This document shows, piece by piece, positions 45,844-55,483 of a stretch of 64,000 nt of DNA (positions within the stretch are counted from its first letter, which is position 1; each line of letters opens with the position of its first letter). This DNA comes from UBA1422 sp963676385. Lineage in GTDB: Bacteria; Bacillota; Clostridia; Peptostreptococcales; Anaerovoracaceae. The stretch is from positions 70,181 through 134,180 of the forward strand of contig CAXXMM010000009.1 of the NCBI GenBank assembly GCA_963676385.2. Direction: 5' to 3'. Below the pieces are notes generated by a model. It was given only the letters and a program-made list of their open reading frames with translations, was not told the DNA's origin and made no database searches. A program made the translations under genes and the position numbers.

Positions 45844-47464
45844 ATGAAAAAATCAATTTGGGAAAAAGAGCAAAAGAGTGCCTGGTGGTTCCAATCGGCT
45901 TGGTGCCGAAAAGAATTCAAGAAACATAGCAAGGATGCCATTGGCAAAAATTATACCACAGTTGTTATGGCATGCATGATTATGGGCATCTTCTCCATTA
46001 TTTTTGGCTCGTCACCAACAGGAATGACCAATGGAGAACAACCTTTTACGGATACATTGATTCAAGAGTCCGTCGGCACAGGAAATGCCTATGGGGATCT
46101 TTTTCCAGATGGTAAACATAAAAAAAAGTGTGATGAACTCCCACAAAGGTGTTTCTTGGCGGCATGATGCACCAAATCACCACCTATCATTCCCCATTTC
46201 TCAACACTATAAAAGGCGTTTGGTATGGGGTCACCGAAAACAAGGTATCCCGGCAGATATTCTCCTTTCTTGGTGTGGTACTAGGTGCGCTTCTCACTAT
46301 TTTTGTGTTTAGCATTATGAAGGTAGGAGAAAAACGCTTTTTTCTGGAAAATCGCCAGTACGAAAAAACCGAGGTGGGGAGACTCTTCTACCTTTACAAA
46401 ATACGATGTATCCGCCGACCCGCCTGGGTGATGGTATGTCGTTATGTACAGTTGTTATTGTGGCAACTAACAATCGTCGGTGGAGTTATAAAAGGATATT
46501 CCTACCGATTGGTTCCTTTTATTTTAGCCGAAAATCCCACGCTAAGTAAAACTGCGGCCATTAATCTGTCACGGAGAATGATGCATGGGAACAAGTGGCG
46601 CTGGTTTTTGATGGAGTATCTCTTTTTTACCCTTGGACAGTTCTGCGAGTTTTTTACCCTTGGATTAGCCGGCATTTTATTTGTGAATGGATACATCAGA
46701 GAAACAGAGGCCAATCTGTACGCCCACCTGCGTACAGAGGCAAAAAAATGGAATTTGCCGGATGCGGATTTATTAAACGATGAGTTGCTGTTTCAAAGTT
46801 TGGACTCACCCCCTCGCTTGGTATCCCGGCACTGGAAAAGGATGGGCGAAGAAATTTTTTGGACAATCAATTTTGATCGACCTTACCCGTTGCTGCATCT
46901 TGTGATTATGTTTTTTTATATTTTCAATTGTGGGATGGACCTGGGAAGTGAGTCTTCACCTCATTCGGGATGGTGGTCTTTGTCAATCGAGGTATGCTCC
47001 ATGGTTTTTGGTTTGCCCATATACGGGTCAGGGGGCATTCTTATTCTGATTGTACTGAAAAAATTTCGAGAAAATGTATTTCTGATGTTCGTTATGACCA
47101 TGGTGCTTTGCGGTATTGTGGAATATATGACCAGTTATTGTTTGGAACTTGCTTTTCACAAAAAATGGTGGGGATTATAGCGGCTATTTGCTTAATTTAA
47201 ACGGAAGAATCTGTCTTGAAGGATTGTTGGTTTTTGCCATTGGCGGTTGTGCCTTCGTTTACGTTTTAGCCCCCATTGTGGACAACTGGCTACGCAAATG
47301 GCCGAATGACCTATAAAATCATTGCCGTTGTCCTTCTCGTTGGGCTTTTTTCCAGTGATGTCATCTATTCAATCCAACATCCAAATACCGGTGATGGCAT
47401 CACAAGCAGCACTTGCAGGTCTTTTATCTCTGCGGAGCATGAAGAAAAAGTGGAAACACAGTAG
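45844..47464 (+). CDS. DUF975/CmpB-type membrane protein (four apparent frameshifts)
   Basis: Large membrane protein, 538 aa after correction. The N-terminal two thirds resemble DUF975 (FKKHSKDAIGKNY, later several membrane segments and GQFCEFFTLGLAG). The C-terminal part matches the putative ABC-transporter CmpB domain (VFGLPIYGSGGILILIV, EYMTSYCLELAFHKKWW, then DYSGYLLNLNGRICLEG and IQHPNTGDGIT). Extra bases are inferred in A8 at 46120-46127, G2 at 46148-46149, G4 at 47170-47173 and C2 at 47310-47311. GGGAG precedes the ATG. Function unknown. Confidence 0.75.
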
Positions 47465-47483
47465 AATCATAGAAGGGCATTTC

Positions 47484-48665
47484 ATGTTTATCTGGTTTAT
47501 GGCATTTCTATACACTATAGTCAACATATATATCGCTTGGCGCATCTACCAACTGATGATTATTTCATTTCCAAGTATACACTCAAAGGGCCTTGCCGCA
47601 ACTTTCACCGGTCTCTACCTTTTGGTGGCCGGTAGCCCGATTTATGGAAGTTTTATTGTCCTCGGAGACCTTCAATATACCCTATTAAAGGTGGGGGACT
47701 GGTGGCTGAGCGTCATGATATATGTGGGGCTTTCATTGCTTCTCTTTGAACTATTTTTGTTATTCAAGAAAAAAAGTATTAGGGCGCAACAAGGGAAATA
47801 CCTTTCATTTAGCAGGCTTCATTGGGGTGGTGATTATTTGCGCAACTTTGACTGCCTATGGTGGGATTCATGCTGAAGATACCATCCTTACCTCCTATCA
47901 TGCCAACGTGTCCAACCAAACGACCCCTTCTCATTCCTTAAGAATTGCCTTTGTTGCAGATTTGCATCTGGGAAGAAATGTTGGATTAGAGCAGGTAAAC
48001 AAAATGGTTAAAATAATCAATCAAATACACCCGGATATTATTATTTTTGGAGGCGACCTCTTTGACAGTGACATGGATGCGGTCCGTAACCCCAAAAAAA
48101 TTATTCAAGCTTTAAAAGAACTTCACTGCCAGTACGGAATATATGGGGTCTGTGGAAACCATGATGTGGAAGAGAAAATCATTGCAGGGTTTTCTGCATC
48201 GCCAAAAAAAAGACGCATTCCGGGATCCGAGAATGGTATCATTTCTAGCAGCTGCAAGAATTACCATTTTGGATGACCAGGTGGTCTCTCTTAATGGAGG
48301 AAGGTTCTATCTGGCGGGGCGAAAGGATGGGATAAAGGCGGGAGACGGAACCGAAAATAGAAAAAGTCTTCCTCAGCTACTATCGGGACTTGATGAGAAA
48401 TACCCTTTGATTGTCATTGAGCATGAACCCAATGATTTAACCGCCCTTGCACAAAGTGGGGCGGATTTGGTCCTCAGTGGACATACCCATGGGGGGCAGA
48501 TGTTCCCCATTACCTTGGTAACCGGTTTATTTTGGCAAAACCCCTATGGAATGATGGAAAAGAATGGGATGACTAGCATCGTCACTTCCGGAGTGGGGAC
48601 CTATGGCCCCCCCATTCGGAGTGGGCACCAACAGTGAAGTCGTAGAAATCACGTGGGCCTACTAA
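47484..48665 (+). CDS. Membrane-anchored metallophosphoesterase (three apparent frameshifts)
   Basis: YkuE/YaeI-type calcineurin-like phosphoesterase, 392 aa after correction. Four membrane segments (about 1-140) precede the catalytic domain with all metal motifs: VADLHLGRN, GGDLFD, CGNHD, EHEPNDL and SGHTHGGQM. It ends GTYGPPIRVGTNSE-like after correction. Extra bases inferred in T3 at 47808-47810, A8 at 48204-48211 and G2 at 48618-48619. Such enzymes act on lipid or nucleotide phosphates; substrate unknown. 20 bp after the CmpB-type gene, same transcript. Confidence 0.82.
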
Positions 48666-48678
48666 TTATTTGGTTCCA

Positions 48679-49771
48679 TCACAATCCCTTTGGTTTACTA
48701 TGTTTTTGATTTTTCCCCTCCTCTTGTTTTAATCTTGGCCGCAAATCATTCATATCGGTCATGACCACCAATACAAATGTGCCTGCCACTGCCAAAAGTC
48801 CCAGACTTTCTACGTATAATGATCTGCTTACCAGCACCGGCTGCCACACCCATAATGCCACAAACACCATACATACAAAGAACCGTCCTTCTTTGCCCCA
48901 TTCCGGCACCCATCATTCGGTGATGAATATGACCCTTATCCGCTTCCATAATAGGTTTCCCATTCACTTTTCTTCGTAGAATCGCCCAAAATGTATCAAA
49001 CAGGGGGAGTGCTAGTACCAAGGCTGGAATTAACACAGCAACCATGGTTGCCCGCTTGACCGGTTCCAAAATGGAGAAATTGGCAATCATAAACCCCAAA
49101 AACAAAGCCCCTCCATCTCCCATGAATGTCTTTGCCGGATAAAAATTATATGGCAAAAATCCCATGGCACCACCAGCCACTGCCAGAAGGCAAAAGCACG
49201 CCGGGTAATATCCGAAGATGTAAGCAACATAGGCAATGCAAAGGGATGCTATGGTTGAGATTCCAGCGGCTAAACCGTCCAAACCATCCACCAGGTTAAT
49301 GGTATTGGTAATGGCCACAATCCAAACAACCGTAATAATAAGACTGGCAAAACCGGCAAGTTGTTGGGTTCCTTCCCCAAGATAATTTGCAATAAAGTCA
49401 ATACGATTTCCAAAGGCGAAAACAACCAGCGCACAAGCGATTTGGCCAAATAATTTGGCAAGTGCCGGCAAATTTACGAAATCATCAATGGTTCCAAGAA
49501 TATAAATTAAGACGCCCCCCACAATAATGCCGATGATTTTCATCTCCGTTTGGGGGAATCCCAATATATTCATGGCCAATGCCAGAAGCAACGCAAGGGT
49601 TGTGCCAAAGAAAATTGCCATCCCTCCAATTCGTGGAACAGGATTTTGATGTACCCTCCTATTGTCTTTTGGGACATCAATAGCACCTGTTTTCTTTGCG
49701 ATGATAATCGCTAGAGGGGTCATGGCAAAGGATACGCCGGCAGCGCATAAAAAAACAATCCAAAAGTTCAT
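48679..49771 (-). CDS. tagO: UDP-GlcNAc:undecaprenyl-P GlcNAc-1-P transferase, TagO/WecA type (one apparent frameshift)
   Basis: Polyprenyl glycosylphosphotransferase, 363 aa after correction, with about ten membrane segments. Motifs: VPRIGGMAIF, GTIDDFVNLPALAKL, NLVDGLDGLAAG, FMGDGGALFLGF and the HIHHR-type ADKGHIHHRM. It starts teichoic acid or other wall polymers. An extra base at C2 48837-48838 shifts the last third, which continues as VLVSRSLYVESLGLL. Start 49771 has AGGAG. tagO and wecA cannot be told apart. Confidence 0.85.
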
Positions 49772-49807
49772 TTCAACTCCTATAATTCCAATAAATAAAG
49801 GCACGTC

Positions 49808-50689
49808 TTATGCCCTGGGATGGGTTTTATCATATATGTCTTTAATCCGGTTTTTCGTCACCGACAAATAAACTTGAGTCGCCGAAATATCTTCGTGACC
49901 CAACAAATCCTGTAGTGATTTTAAATCCGCACCATTTTGAATCATATGTACAGCAAAAGAATTCCTCAACGTATGGGGTGTAATCTTGTTGCGAATGCCC
50001 GCTTTGGATCCATATTCTTTCAAAATTTTCCAAAGCCCTTGTCGGGTCATTCTTTGACCATAATAGTTTACAAACAATGCATTTTCAGACTTGTTATCTT
50101 TGAGTAGCAAGTCTCTGGCATCAAAAACATATTCTTCCACAGCTTTTCTGGCCGGTCTTCCCACCGGGATAATCCTGGCCTTGCCATGCTCCCCCGGACA
50201 AGTGAAAAAACCAATTCTAAGATTGACGTCGGTTACATTTGCTGCGATGATTTCATTCACTCGAATGCCTGTGGCGTAGAGAAGCTCCAAAATGGCTCGA
50301 TCCCGCATGCCACGAATACTTTTGTCCGGCATGTCCAAAAGAGTATCCACCTCTTCTAATGACAAATATTCCAATTCTTTTCGCTGAATTTTGGGGGATT
50401 TTATCCCTATTGTAGGGTTAACCTGCAAGTGGCCTTTTTCCTGTAGAAAATTGTAGTACCCTCGGAGAGAGGCTAATTTTCGATTGACTGTCGCCGCAGA
50501 TTTGTTGTCCTCTTTTAATTTTAATAAATAGGACACCACATCAGTATTGGAAGCATCAGACAAACCGTCATTCCCGGTTGCTTTCACAAAAACAAAAAAA
50601 TCCATCACATCGCTTTTGTAAGCTTCCAGCGTGTTTTGGGCCATTTTCTTTTCTTGATCTAAATATTGAATAAACTCTTCCAAATACAT
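49808..50689 (-). CDS. xerD: Tyrosine recombinase XerD-type
   Basis: 293 aa tyrosine recombinase. An N-terminal SAM-like core-binding domain (LEEFIQYLDQEKKMAQNTL) precedes the catalytic domain with Arg143 (ATGIRVNE), His239/Arg242 (HTLRNSF), His265 (LLGHEDIS) and Tyr274 (TQVYL). Length and lack of phage neighbours favour the housekeeping Xer enzyme for dimer resolution. His-x-x-Arg is followed by Asn-Ser rather than the commoner His-Ser. AAGGGG precedes the ATG. In the proB-proC-nudF run. Confidence 0.88.
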   Translation of the reverse strand: MYLEEFIQYLDQEKKMAQNTLEAYKSDVMDFFVFVKATGNDGLSDASNTDVVSYLLKLKEDNKSAATVNRKLASLRGYYNFLQEKGHLQVNPTIGIKSPKIQRKELEYLSLEEVDTLLDMPDKSIRGMRDRAILELLYATGIRVNEIIAANVTDVNLRIGFFTCPGEHGKARIIPVGRPARKAVEEYVFDARDLLLKDNKSENALFVNYYGQRMTRQGLWKILKEYGSKAGIRNKITPHTLRNSFAVHMIQNGADLKSLQDLLGHEDISATQVYLSVTKNRIKDIYDKTHPRA

Positions 50690-50760
50690 GCATTCATCCC
50701 CTTAATAATTTCCAATTGCATCCATAGTATATCCGAAGGGAAAATGGTTTACAATAATAT

Positions 50761-51300
50761 TTATGTTGTTTCAAAATGATTTTTTGCCAACAATATGCCT
50801 AGCATGGTTTTGGCGTCCTGAATTTCACCGCGAATTACCATATTATGCGCTTCTTGGAAATCAATCTCCAAGATATCCATTGCCTCATGCTCGTCATAAT
50901 CCGTCTCCCCCGGTGATAGGCCCGACGCCAAATAAATGTATAGGGTTTCCGTGGTATACCCAACAGAAGGGTAAAAGGCAGTTAATAATGTGAACGTCCT
51001 TGCGGTGTAGCCGGTTTCCTCTCTCAATTCTCTGCCTATCGTGTCAATTGGCTCTTCCCCCTTTTCGATTTTGCCCGCAGGAAGTTCCAAGACTGCCTTC
51101 TCCAAGGGTTTTCTAAATTGGCGAACCATAACTAATTTTCCGAATTCCGTAATGGCTACAGCCACCGCGCCTCCGTTGTGTTCCACAATTTCTCTATAGG
51201 ATGGTCCCCCCGTGACGGTCTGCACTTTGTCCCGCCTAAGGTTCAGGATTTTTCCCTCATATATCATTTCGCTGCTAATCGTTTTCTCTTCAAATATCAT
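50761..51300 (-). CDS. nudF: ADP-ribose pyrophosphatase-type Nudix hydrolase
   Basis: 179 aa. The full Nudix box is present: GKIEKGEEPIDTIGRELREE followed by TGY. The upstream beta strands (REIVEHNGGAVAVAI, VRQFRKPLEKAVLELPAG) and downstream loop (YPSVGYTTETLYIYLA, with SPGETDYDEHE) are those of ADP-ribose pyrophosphatases. It clears ADP-ribose and related sugars. ATGA overlap with proC. Confidence 0.9.
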   Translation of the reverse strand: MIFEEKTISSEMIYEGKILNLRRDKVQTVTGGPSYREIVEHNGGAVAVAITEFGKLVMVRQFRKPLEKAVLELPAGKIEKGEEPIDTIGRELREETGYTARTFTLLTAFYPSVGYTTETLYIYLASGLSPGETDYDEHEAMDILEIDFQEAHNMVIRGEIQDAKTMLGILLAKNHFETT

Positions 51301-52097
51301 TTGGTCATTTCCTTTGATTTCTTTACTGCTGCCCGAAACCCTTGGGCAACTTTTTCTTTAAATCCATTTTCCAACAAGACATTGACCGCTTCAATGGTAG
51401 TTCCGCCCGGGGAGCATACGTTGATTCGAAGTTGTTCCGGACTTTCTCCTGTTTGAAGCACCATGGCCGCTGCCCCTAGCACGGATTGGGCTGCGAAAAT
51501 CACTGCCTGATGATAATCCATTCCATTTGCCACCGCCTCATTAGCCAACGCATCAATATACATATAAGTATAGGCGGGACTGCTTCCGCTAACGCCAATT
51601 ACACAGTGGAACAAGTCTTCAGATACTTCTTCTGCCTTGCCGATGGCCTTGAACATCTGGAAAATCGAAGAAAAAGTAAAATCGTCTACATTTTTGTTTC
51701 TGCTGACCGCTGTCATTCCTTTTCCCACCATAGCCGGCGTGTTTGGCATAATTCGAATGATAGGGACATCTTTGCCAAGGAAAGATTCCACATAAGCAAT
51801 GCTAATGCCCGCTGCCATAGACACCACCACTTTGCCAGAGGGAAAAAATGGGGCAATTTCCGGCAAGAGTGACGGGAATAGATTTGGTTTTATCCCAAGG
51901 ACAACCACATCCCCCTGCGATACCAGTTCTTCTTGGGAATCACAAGGTGATATACCGGTCTTTTCCGCCATAGCCATCAACTTTTCCCGGTTCAAATCAA
52001 AAGCCAGCAGTGTGTTTCCGTCCTGTTTTGCTTGGGGTGCATATCCGCTGATTAGTGCTCCCCCCATATTTCCGGTGCCTAAAAACCCAATCTTCAT
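51297..52097 (-). CDS. proC: Pyrroline-5-carboxylate reductase
   Basis: ProC (266 aa) makes proline from P5C with NAD(P)H. N-terminal Rossmann MKIGFLGTGNMGGALI, VLGIKPN, MPNTPAMVGKGMT, and the C-terminal dimer domain with SGSSPAYTYMYIDALA and SPGGTTIEA. Start 52097 has AGGAGGAACCTT. It is 22 bp after proB; proA is on the other strand at 54.2 kb. Confidence 0.96.
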   Translation of the reverse strand: MKIGFLGTGNMGGALISGYAPQAKQDGNTLLAFDLNREKLMAMAEKTGISPCDSQEELVSQGDVVVLGIKPNLFPSLLPEIAPFFPSGKVVVSMAAGISIAYVESFLGKDVPIIRIMPNTPAMVGKGMTAVSRNKNVDDFTFSSIFQMFKAIGKAEEVSEDLFHCVIGVSGSSPAYTYMYIDALANEAVANGMDYHQAVIFAAQSVLGAAAMVLQTGESPEQLRINVCSPGGTTIEAVNVLLENGFKEKVAQGFRAAVKKSKEMTK

Positions 52098-52119
52098 AAG
52101 GTTCCTCCTGTCATCTATA

Positions 52120-52920
52120 TTATTTACCGGGGAAAAACACTGTTCCGGTTTCTTCACCCGTCAATATTTTTTTGAGAATGCCGGTTTTCTTACCGTTTAG
52201 CAGTATGGTGGGGATGCCATATTTGGCTACTTTCTTGGCCGCGGCAATTTTAGTCACAATGCCGCCGGTGCCAAAAGTACTTCTTCCCGTGGTTTCTATT
52301 TTGTCGCTTACTGTGCCAATATCGTGTATTTCTTCAATCAGCGTAGCACTTTTGTTCCCTTTGGGATCCTTATCATAAACCCCATCAATGTCGCTAAGCA
52401 AAATCATCAAATCTGCATTCCATAAACTGGCAGTCAATGCAGCCAACGTATCATTATCACCAATTTTTATTTCGTCCACACTGACAGAGTCGTTTTCATT
52501 GATAATGGGAATGACTCCTTCATCCACCAATGTAAACAGCGTATTTCGAATATGTAACGTCCTTTGATTATCACTAAAATCTTGGCCTGTCAGCAACATC
52601 TGCCCAACTAAAACACCGTATTGGGAAAAGAATTTTTTGTACGCCATCATCAGCTCTACTTGACCAATGGCGCAAAGCGCCTGCTTATAATTAATATCAT
52701 TCCTTCGACTCCATTTGTCCATTGCGCCAACGCCACAGATTCCAGCGCCGGAAGAAACAATAATGACTTGTTTTCCATTGTCCATTAATTCTTTGACCTG
52801 CTCCACCAATTGGCGGAGGGATTCTTTGTTTACTGTGCCATCATCATTGGACAACACGTTGCTTCCAACTTTCAAGACAATTTTTTTACTTTTTTGCATC
52901 AGGGTTTGGATTGCACTCAT
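52120..52920 (-). CDS. proB: Glutamate 5-kinase, short form
   Basis: ProB (266 aa) phosphorylates glutamate at the start of proline synthesis. Amino-acid kinase motifs: VLKVGSNVL, VSSGAGICGVGAM, NENDSVSVDEIKIGDNDTLAA, LLSDIDGVYDKDP and FGTGGIVTKIAAAKKV. No PUA domain follows (short form). It starts the proB-proC-nudF-xerD-tagO run and has its own upstream -10. Confidence 0.95.
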   Translation of the reverse strand: MSAIQTLMQKSKKIVLKVGSNVLSNDDGTVNKESLRQLVEQVKELMDNGKQVIIVSSGAGICGVGAMDKWSRRNDINYKQALCAIGQVELMMAYKKFFSQYGVLVGQMLLTGQDFSDNQRTLHIRNTLFTLVDEGVIPIINENDSVSVDEIKIGDNDTLAALTASLWNADLMILLSDIDGVYDKDPKGNKSATLIEEIHDIGTVSDKIETTGRSTFGTGGIVTKIAAAKKVAKYGIPTILLNGKKTGILKKILTGEETGTVFFPGK

Positions 52921-52976
52921 TGGGGGCCTCTTCTCATAATACTCTTAGTTATCTATGTTTTTTTTTGCATAGGGCA

Positions 52977-52985
52977 ATTATACCA
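52977..52985 (-). promoter_or_regulatory. Extended -10 promoter of proB
   Basis: On the minus strand, TGGTATAAT (an extended -10) lies about 57 bases before proB. The -35 at the normal distance is poor, as is common for extended -10 promoters. Confidence 0.6.
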
Positions 52986-53048
52986 TCATATAAGTGAAAA
53001 TAATATTATAAAATTTCAAGTAATTTCAGTGATAATTCAAAATATCTC

Positions 53049-53171
53049 TTGATTTTTTTTATTCTTCTGATAGACTTACAGTGTGGTTATCCCCCTGATA
53101 ACCACATTAATCTCTAATCCCAATACCCCTTTTGAACAAAATAGACTGCTTTGCAGTCTATTTTGTTTTTT
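53049..53171 (+). ncRNA. Candidate small RNA or attenuator leader
   Basis: Plus strand: -35-like TTGATT (53049-53054), 16 bases, -10-like TAGACT (53071-53076). Then comes a perfect 10-bp hairpin TGTGGTTATC / GATAACCACA (53082-53106) and a strong terminator, a 15-bp stem AACAAAATAGACTGC / GCAGTCTATTTTGTT (53135-53167), with following T's. No plus-strand gene lies upstream to need this terminator. The product would be about 90 nt, either a small RNA or an attenuated leader for the exonuclease-proA transcript. Confidence 0.45.
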
Positions 53172-53198
53172 GCATCCATAGGGCCTGTGTGGTACAAT
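53170..53198 (+). promoter_or_regulatory. Promoter of the exonuclease-proA pair, likely leaderless
   Basis: -35 TTGCAT (53170-53175), a 17-base spacer and -10 TACAAT (53193-53198). The start ATG is only 6 bases past the -10, so the mRNA would begin at or next to the ATG, and no ribosome site is present. Confidence 0.55.
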
Positions 53199-53204
53199 AA
53201 TTTC

Positions 53205-54260
53205 ATGAAAACCGTTCTGGAAAAAATCCATATGCCACAATACAATGCTGCCCCTTTCAACCAATATTTTAGTCAGATGAGGATAGGGGTTTTTGATATT
53301 GAAACCACTGGGCTTTCCCCTAGCACCAGTCATCTAATATTGTCGGGGTTTTTAATTCAAGAAGAAGCGGATCTGTCTTTGCATCAGTTCTTTGCCGAAT
53401 CGCTGGATGACGAAGAAACGGTACTCAATGCAACACTGGAATTACTGGACTCTCTTGATGTGGTCATTACTTATAATGGCAGAAGTTTTGACATACCATT
53501 CATAAACGCTCGAATTCGTAGCATGTTGTCCCAATCCAAAGGTAGCAGACCTTTCATGCCATATAATTTAGATTTGTATACTATCGTTCGAAAGTTTTCA
53601 TCTCTCCGGCAACATCTGCCTAACTTAAAACAAAAGACTTTGGAAAACTTTCTTGGGCTTTGGGAAAGTAGAATGGATGAGATATCCGGAGCAGAAAGCG
53701 CTTCCATGTATATGGACTACTTGGTCCGACAATCTGCACAGTTAGAAGAAAAAATTCTTCTCCACAATCGGGATGACGTGATACAATTATATCGACTTCT
53801 TCCTGTCCTGGGCAAAGCCGATGTTCATCAAGCAATGTTCACTTTTGGTTTCCCGGTGGAAACCCGCCGGCATTCCTTTCAAATAGAAAACATTGTATTT
53901 GTTGGTAACCGGCTAACTGTCTTCGGCCAGCAGCGTCACGGTTCAATCAGTCACACCTGTTTTGACAGTTTGATGGAAACCTGTGGTCCGGGTGGAACCT
54001 GCTCCTGGGATTTTTCATCTTCAACCAATTCTTTTCAACTGGAATTGACTCCTATGATGGAGCAACATCTGGCACTTATGGATTTAAGAGCCCTGGGAAT
54101 TTCAGAAGAAGACTTTTCCTTTACCCCTTATTGTGAAAGTGGATACTTAATATTACGAAACCAAAATCAAATTAATTATGGCGAAATTAATTTGTTGATT
54201 GCCCGCCTGTTGGAAAGGATAACTGAAATATGGATTTCTCAATCATTGCAAGACAAGTAA
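53205..54260 (+). CDS. YprB-type RNase H-like exonuclease
   Basis: 351 aa with the DnaQ/RNase H-like fold: FDIETTGLS (acidic pair), ITYNGRSFDIPF, HLPNLKQKTLENFLG and the late HNRDDVIQLYRL. This is the YprB RNase_H-like family of 3'-5' exonucleases; the C-terminal 120 residues are less conserved. The ATG at 53205 has no Shine-Dalgarno sequence; the frame opens upstream but that part lies in the terminator. The end overlaps proA by 31 bp. Substrate unproven. Confidence 0.8.
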   Translation: MKTVLEKIHMPQYNAAPFNQYFSQMRIGVFDIETTGLSPSTSHLILSGFLIQEEADLSLHQFFAESLDDEETVLNATLELLDSLDVVITYNGRSFDIPFINARIRSMLSQSKGSRPFMPYNLDLYTIVRKFSSLRQHLPNLKQKTLENFLGLWESRMDEISGAESASMYMDYLVRQSAQLEEKILLHNRDDVIQLYRLLPVLGKADVHQAMFTFGFPVETRRHSFQIENIVFVGNRLTVFGQQRHGSISHTCFDSLMETCGPGGTCSWDFSSSTNSFQLELTPMMEQHLALMDLRALGISEEDFSFTPYCESGYLILRNQNQINYGEINLLIARLLERITEIWISQSLQDK

Positions 54261-55471
54261 AAGAAGACAGCTATCAGATGGCCAGTCTAACCGGCCAAGC
54301 ACGAAACCGGGCCCTTGTTGCGGTTGCAACGGCACTAGAGCAAAAAAAGACGGAGATTTTTCAGGCTAACGAAAAGGATTTGACCCATGCCAAAGAAGAA
54401 AATCTGCCAGGGCCTATTGTCGCCAGACTAAAATTTGATGAACACAAACTTGTGGACTGCATCAACGGAATTCACAATTTGTGCCAAATGGAAGACCCCT
54501 TGTTCCAAACACTTCTCAAAAGAGAACTGGATGAAGGCCTTTTACTTGAAAAAGTCACCTGCCCCATTGGGGTCATTGGGGTCATCTTTGAATCTCGACC
54601 GGATGCCTTGATTCAGATTTCTTCTTTGTGCATCAAAAGTGGCAATTGTGCCATTTTGAAGGGTGGTAGCGAAGCAGCTGAAACCAATAAAGTCCTCTTT
54701 CAAATTATCTTTGAAGCAGGGTCTTTTGCAGGTCTGCCCCATGGCTTTTGTACATTAATTGAAAGCCGCCAAGAAATCACAGAAATGCTAAAATGCCATG
54801 AATCCATTGATTTAATCATCCCAAGGGGTTCTAATGAGTTTGTCCAATACATCATGGCAAACTCCAAAATTCCTGTCATGGGTCATGCCGATGGGATTTG
54901 CCACATATACATTGACTCTTCTGCAGATTTAGAAAAAGCGACGGCTATCATTGTGGACTCCAAGACCCAATACGTTGCAGCCTGTAATGCAGTAGAAACC
55001 CTACTCATTCATACAGATGCTCCTATCGGATTACTGGATCGGGTTCAGGAGCTTACATCAGTGCCCATTACCTATATGGAAGGTACATCGGAAGAAGATT
55101 ACAAGGAATACTTGGATTACTTTCTCACAATAAAAACCGTAGGGTCTTTGGAAGAAGCCATCTCCCATATCAACCGATACGGTTCGCATCATACTGATTG
55201 TATTGTCACTGAAGATCCAAGGGCCGCAGAGACTTTTATGAATTTAGTCGATTCCGCCGGGGTTTACCAGAATTGTTCCACCCGGTTTGCTGATGGTTTT
55301 CGTTATGGATTTGGTGCTGAGGTAGGCATCAGTACGGGGAAACTCCACGCCAGAGGGCCGGTTGGATTAGACGGCCTTTTGACCTACAAATATAAACTAT
55401 ACGGTAACGGTCAAATCGTTGCCGACTACGCTTCCGGCAAACAGTCGTTTCACTTTAAAGACTTAAAATAA
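54230..55471 (+). CDS. proA: Gamma-glutamyl phosphate reductase
   Basis: ProA (413 aa) reduces glutamyl phosphate to glutamate semialdehyde. Aldehyde-dehydrogenase fold with IGVIFESRPDALIQIS, the nucleotide-binding ILKGGSEA, the catalytic Cys252 in AACNAVETLL, and the family end VYQNCSTRFADGFRYGFGAEVGIS (as two blocks). It is divergent from proB/proC, though the usual arrangement is proBA. It overlaps the exonuclease gene, so translation may be coupled. A terminator follows. Confidence 0.97.
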   Translation: MDFSIIARQVKEDSYQMASLTGQARNRALVAVATALEQKKTEIFQANEKDLTHAKEENLPGPIVARLKFDEHKLVDCINGIHNLCQMEDPLFQTLLKRELDEGLLLEKVTCPIGVIGVIFESRPDALIQISSLCIKSGNCAILKGGSEAAETNKVLFQIIFEAGSFAGLPHGFCTLIESRQEITEMLKCHESIDLIIPRGSNEFVQYIMANSKIPVMGHADGICHIYIDSSADLEKATAIIVDSKTQYVAACNAVETLLIHTDAPIGLLDRVQELTSVPITYMEGTSEEDYKEYLDYFLTIKTVGSLEEAISHINRYGSHHTDCIVTEDPRAAETFMNLVDSAGVYQNCSTRFADGFRYGFGAEVGISTGKLHARGPVGLDGLLTYKYKLYGNGQIVADYASGKQSFHFKDLK

Positions 55472-55483
55472 CTTGGAGCCCCA

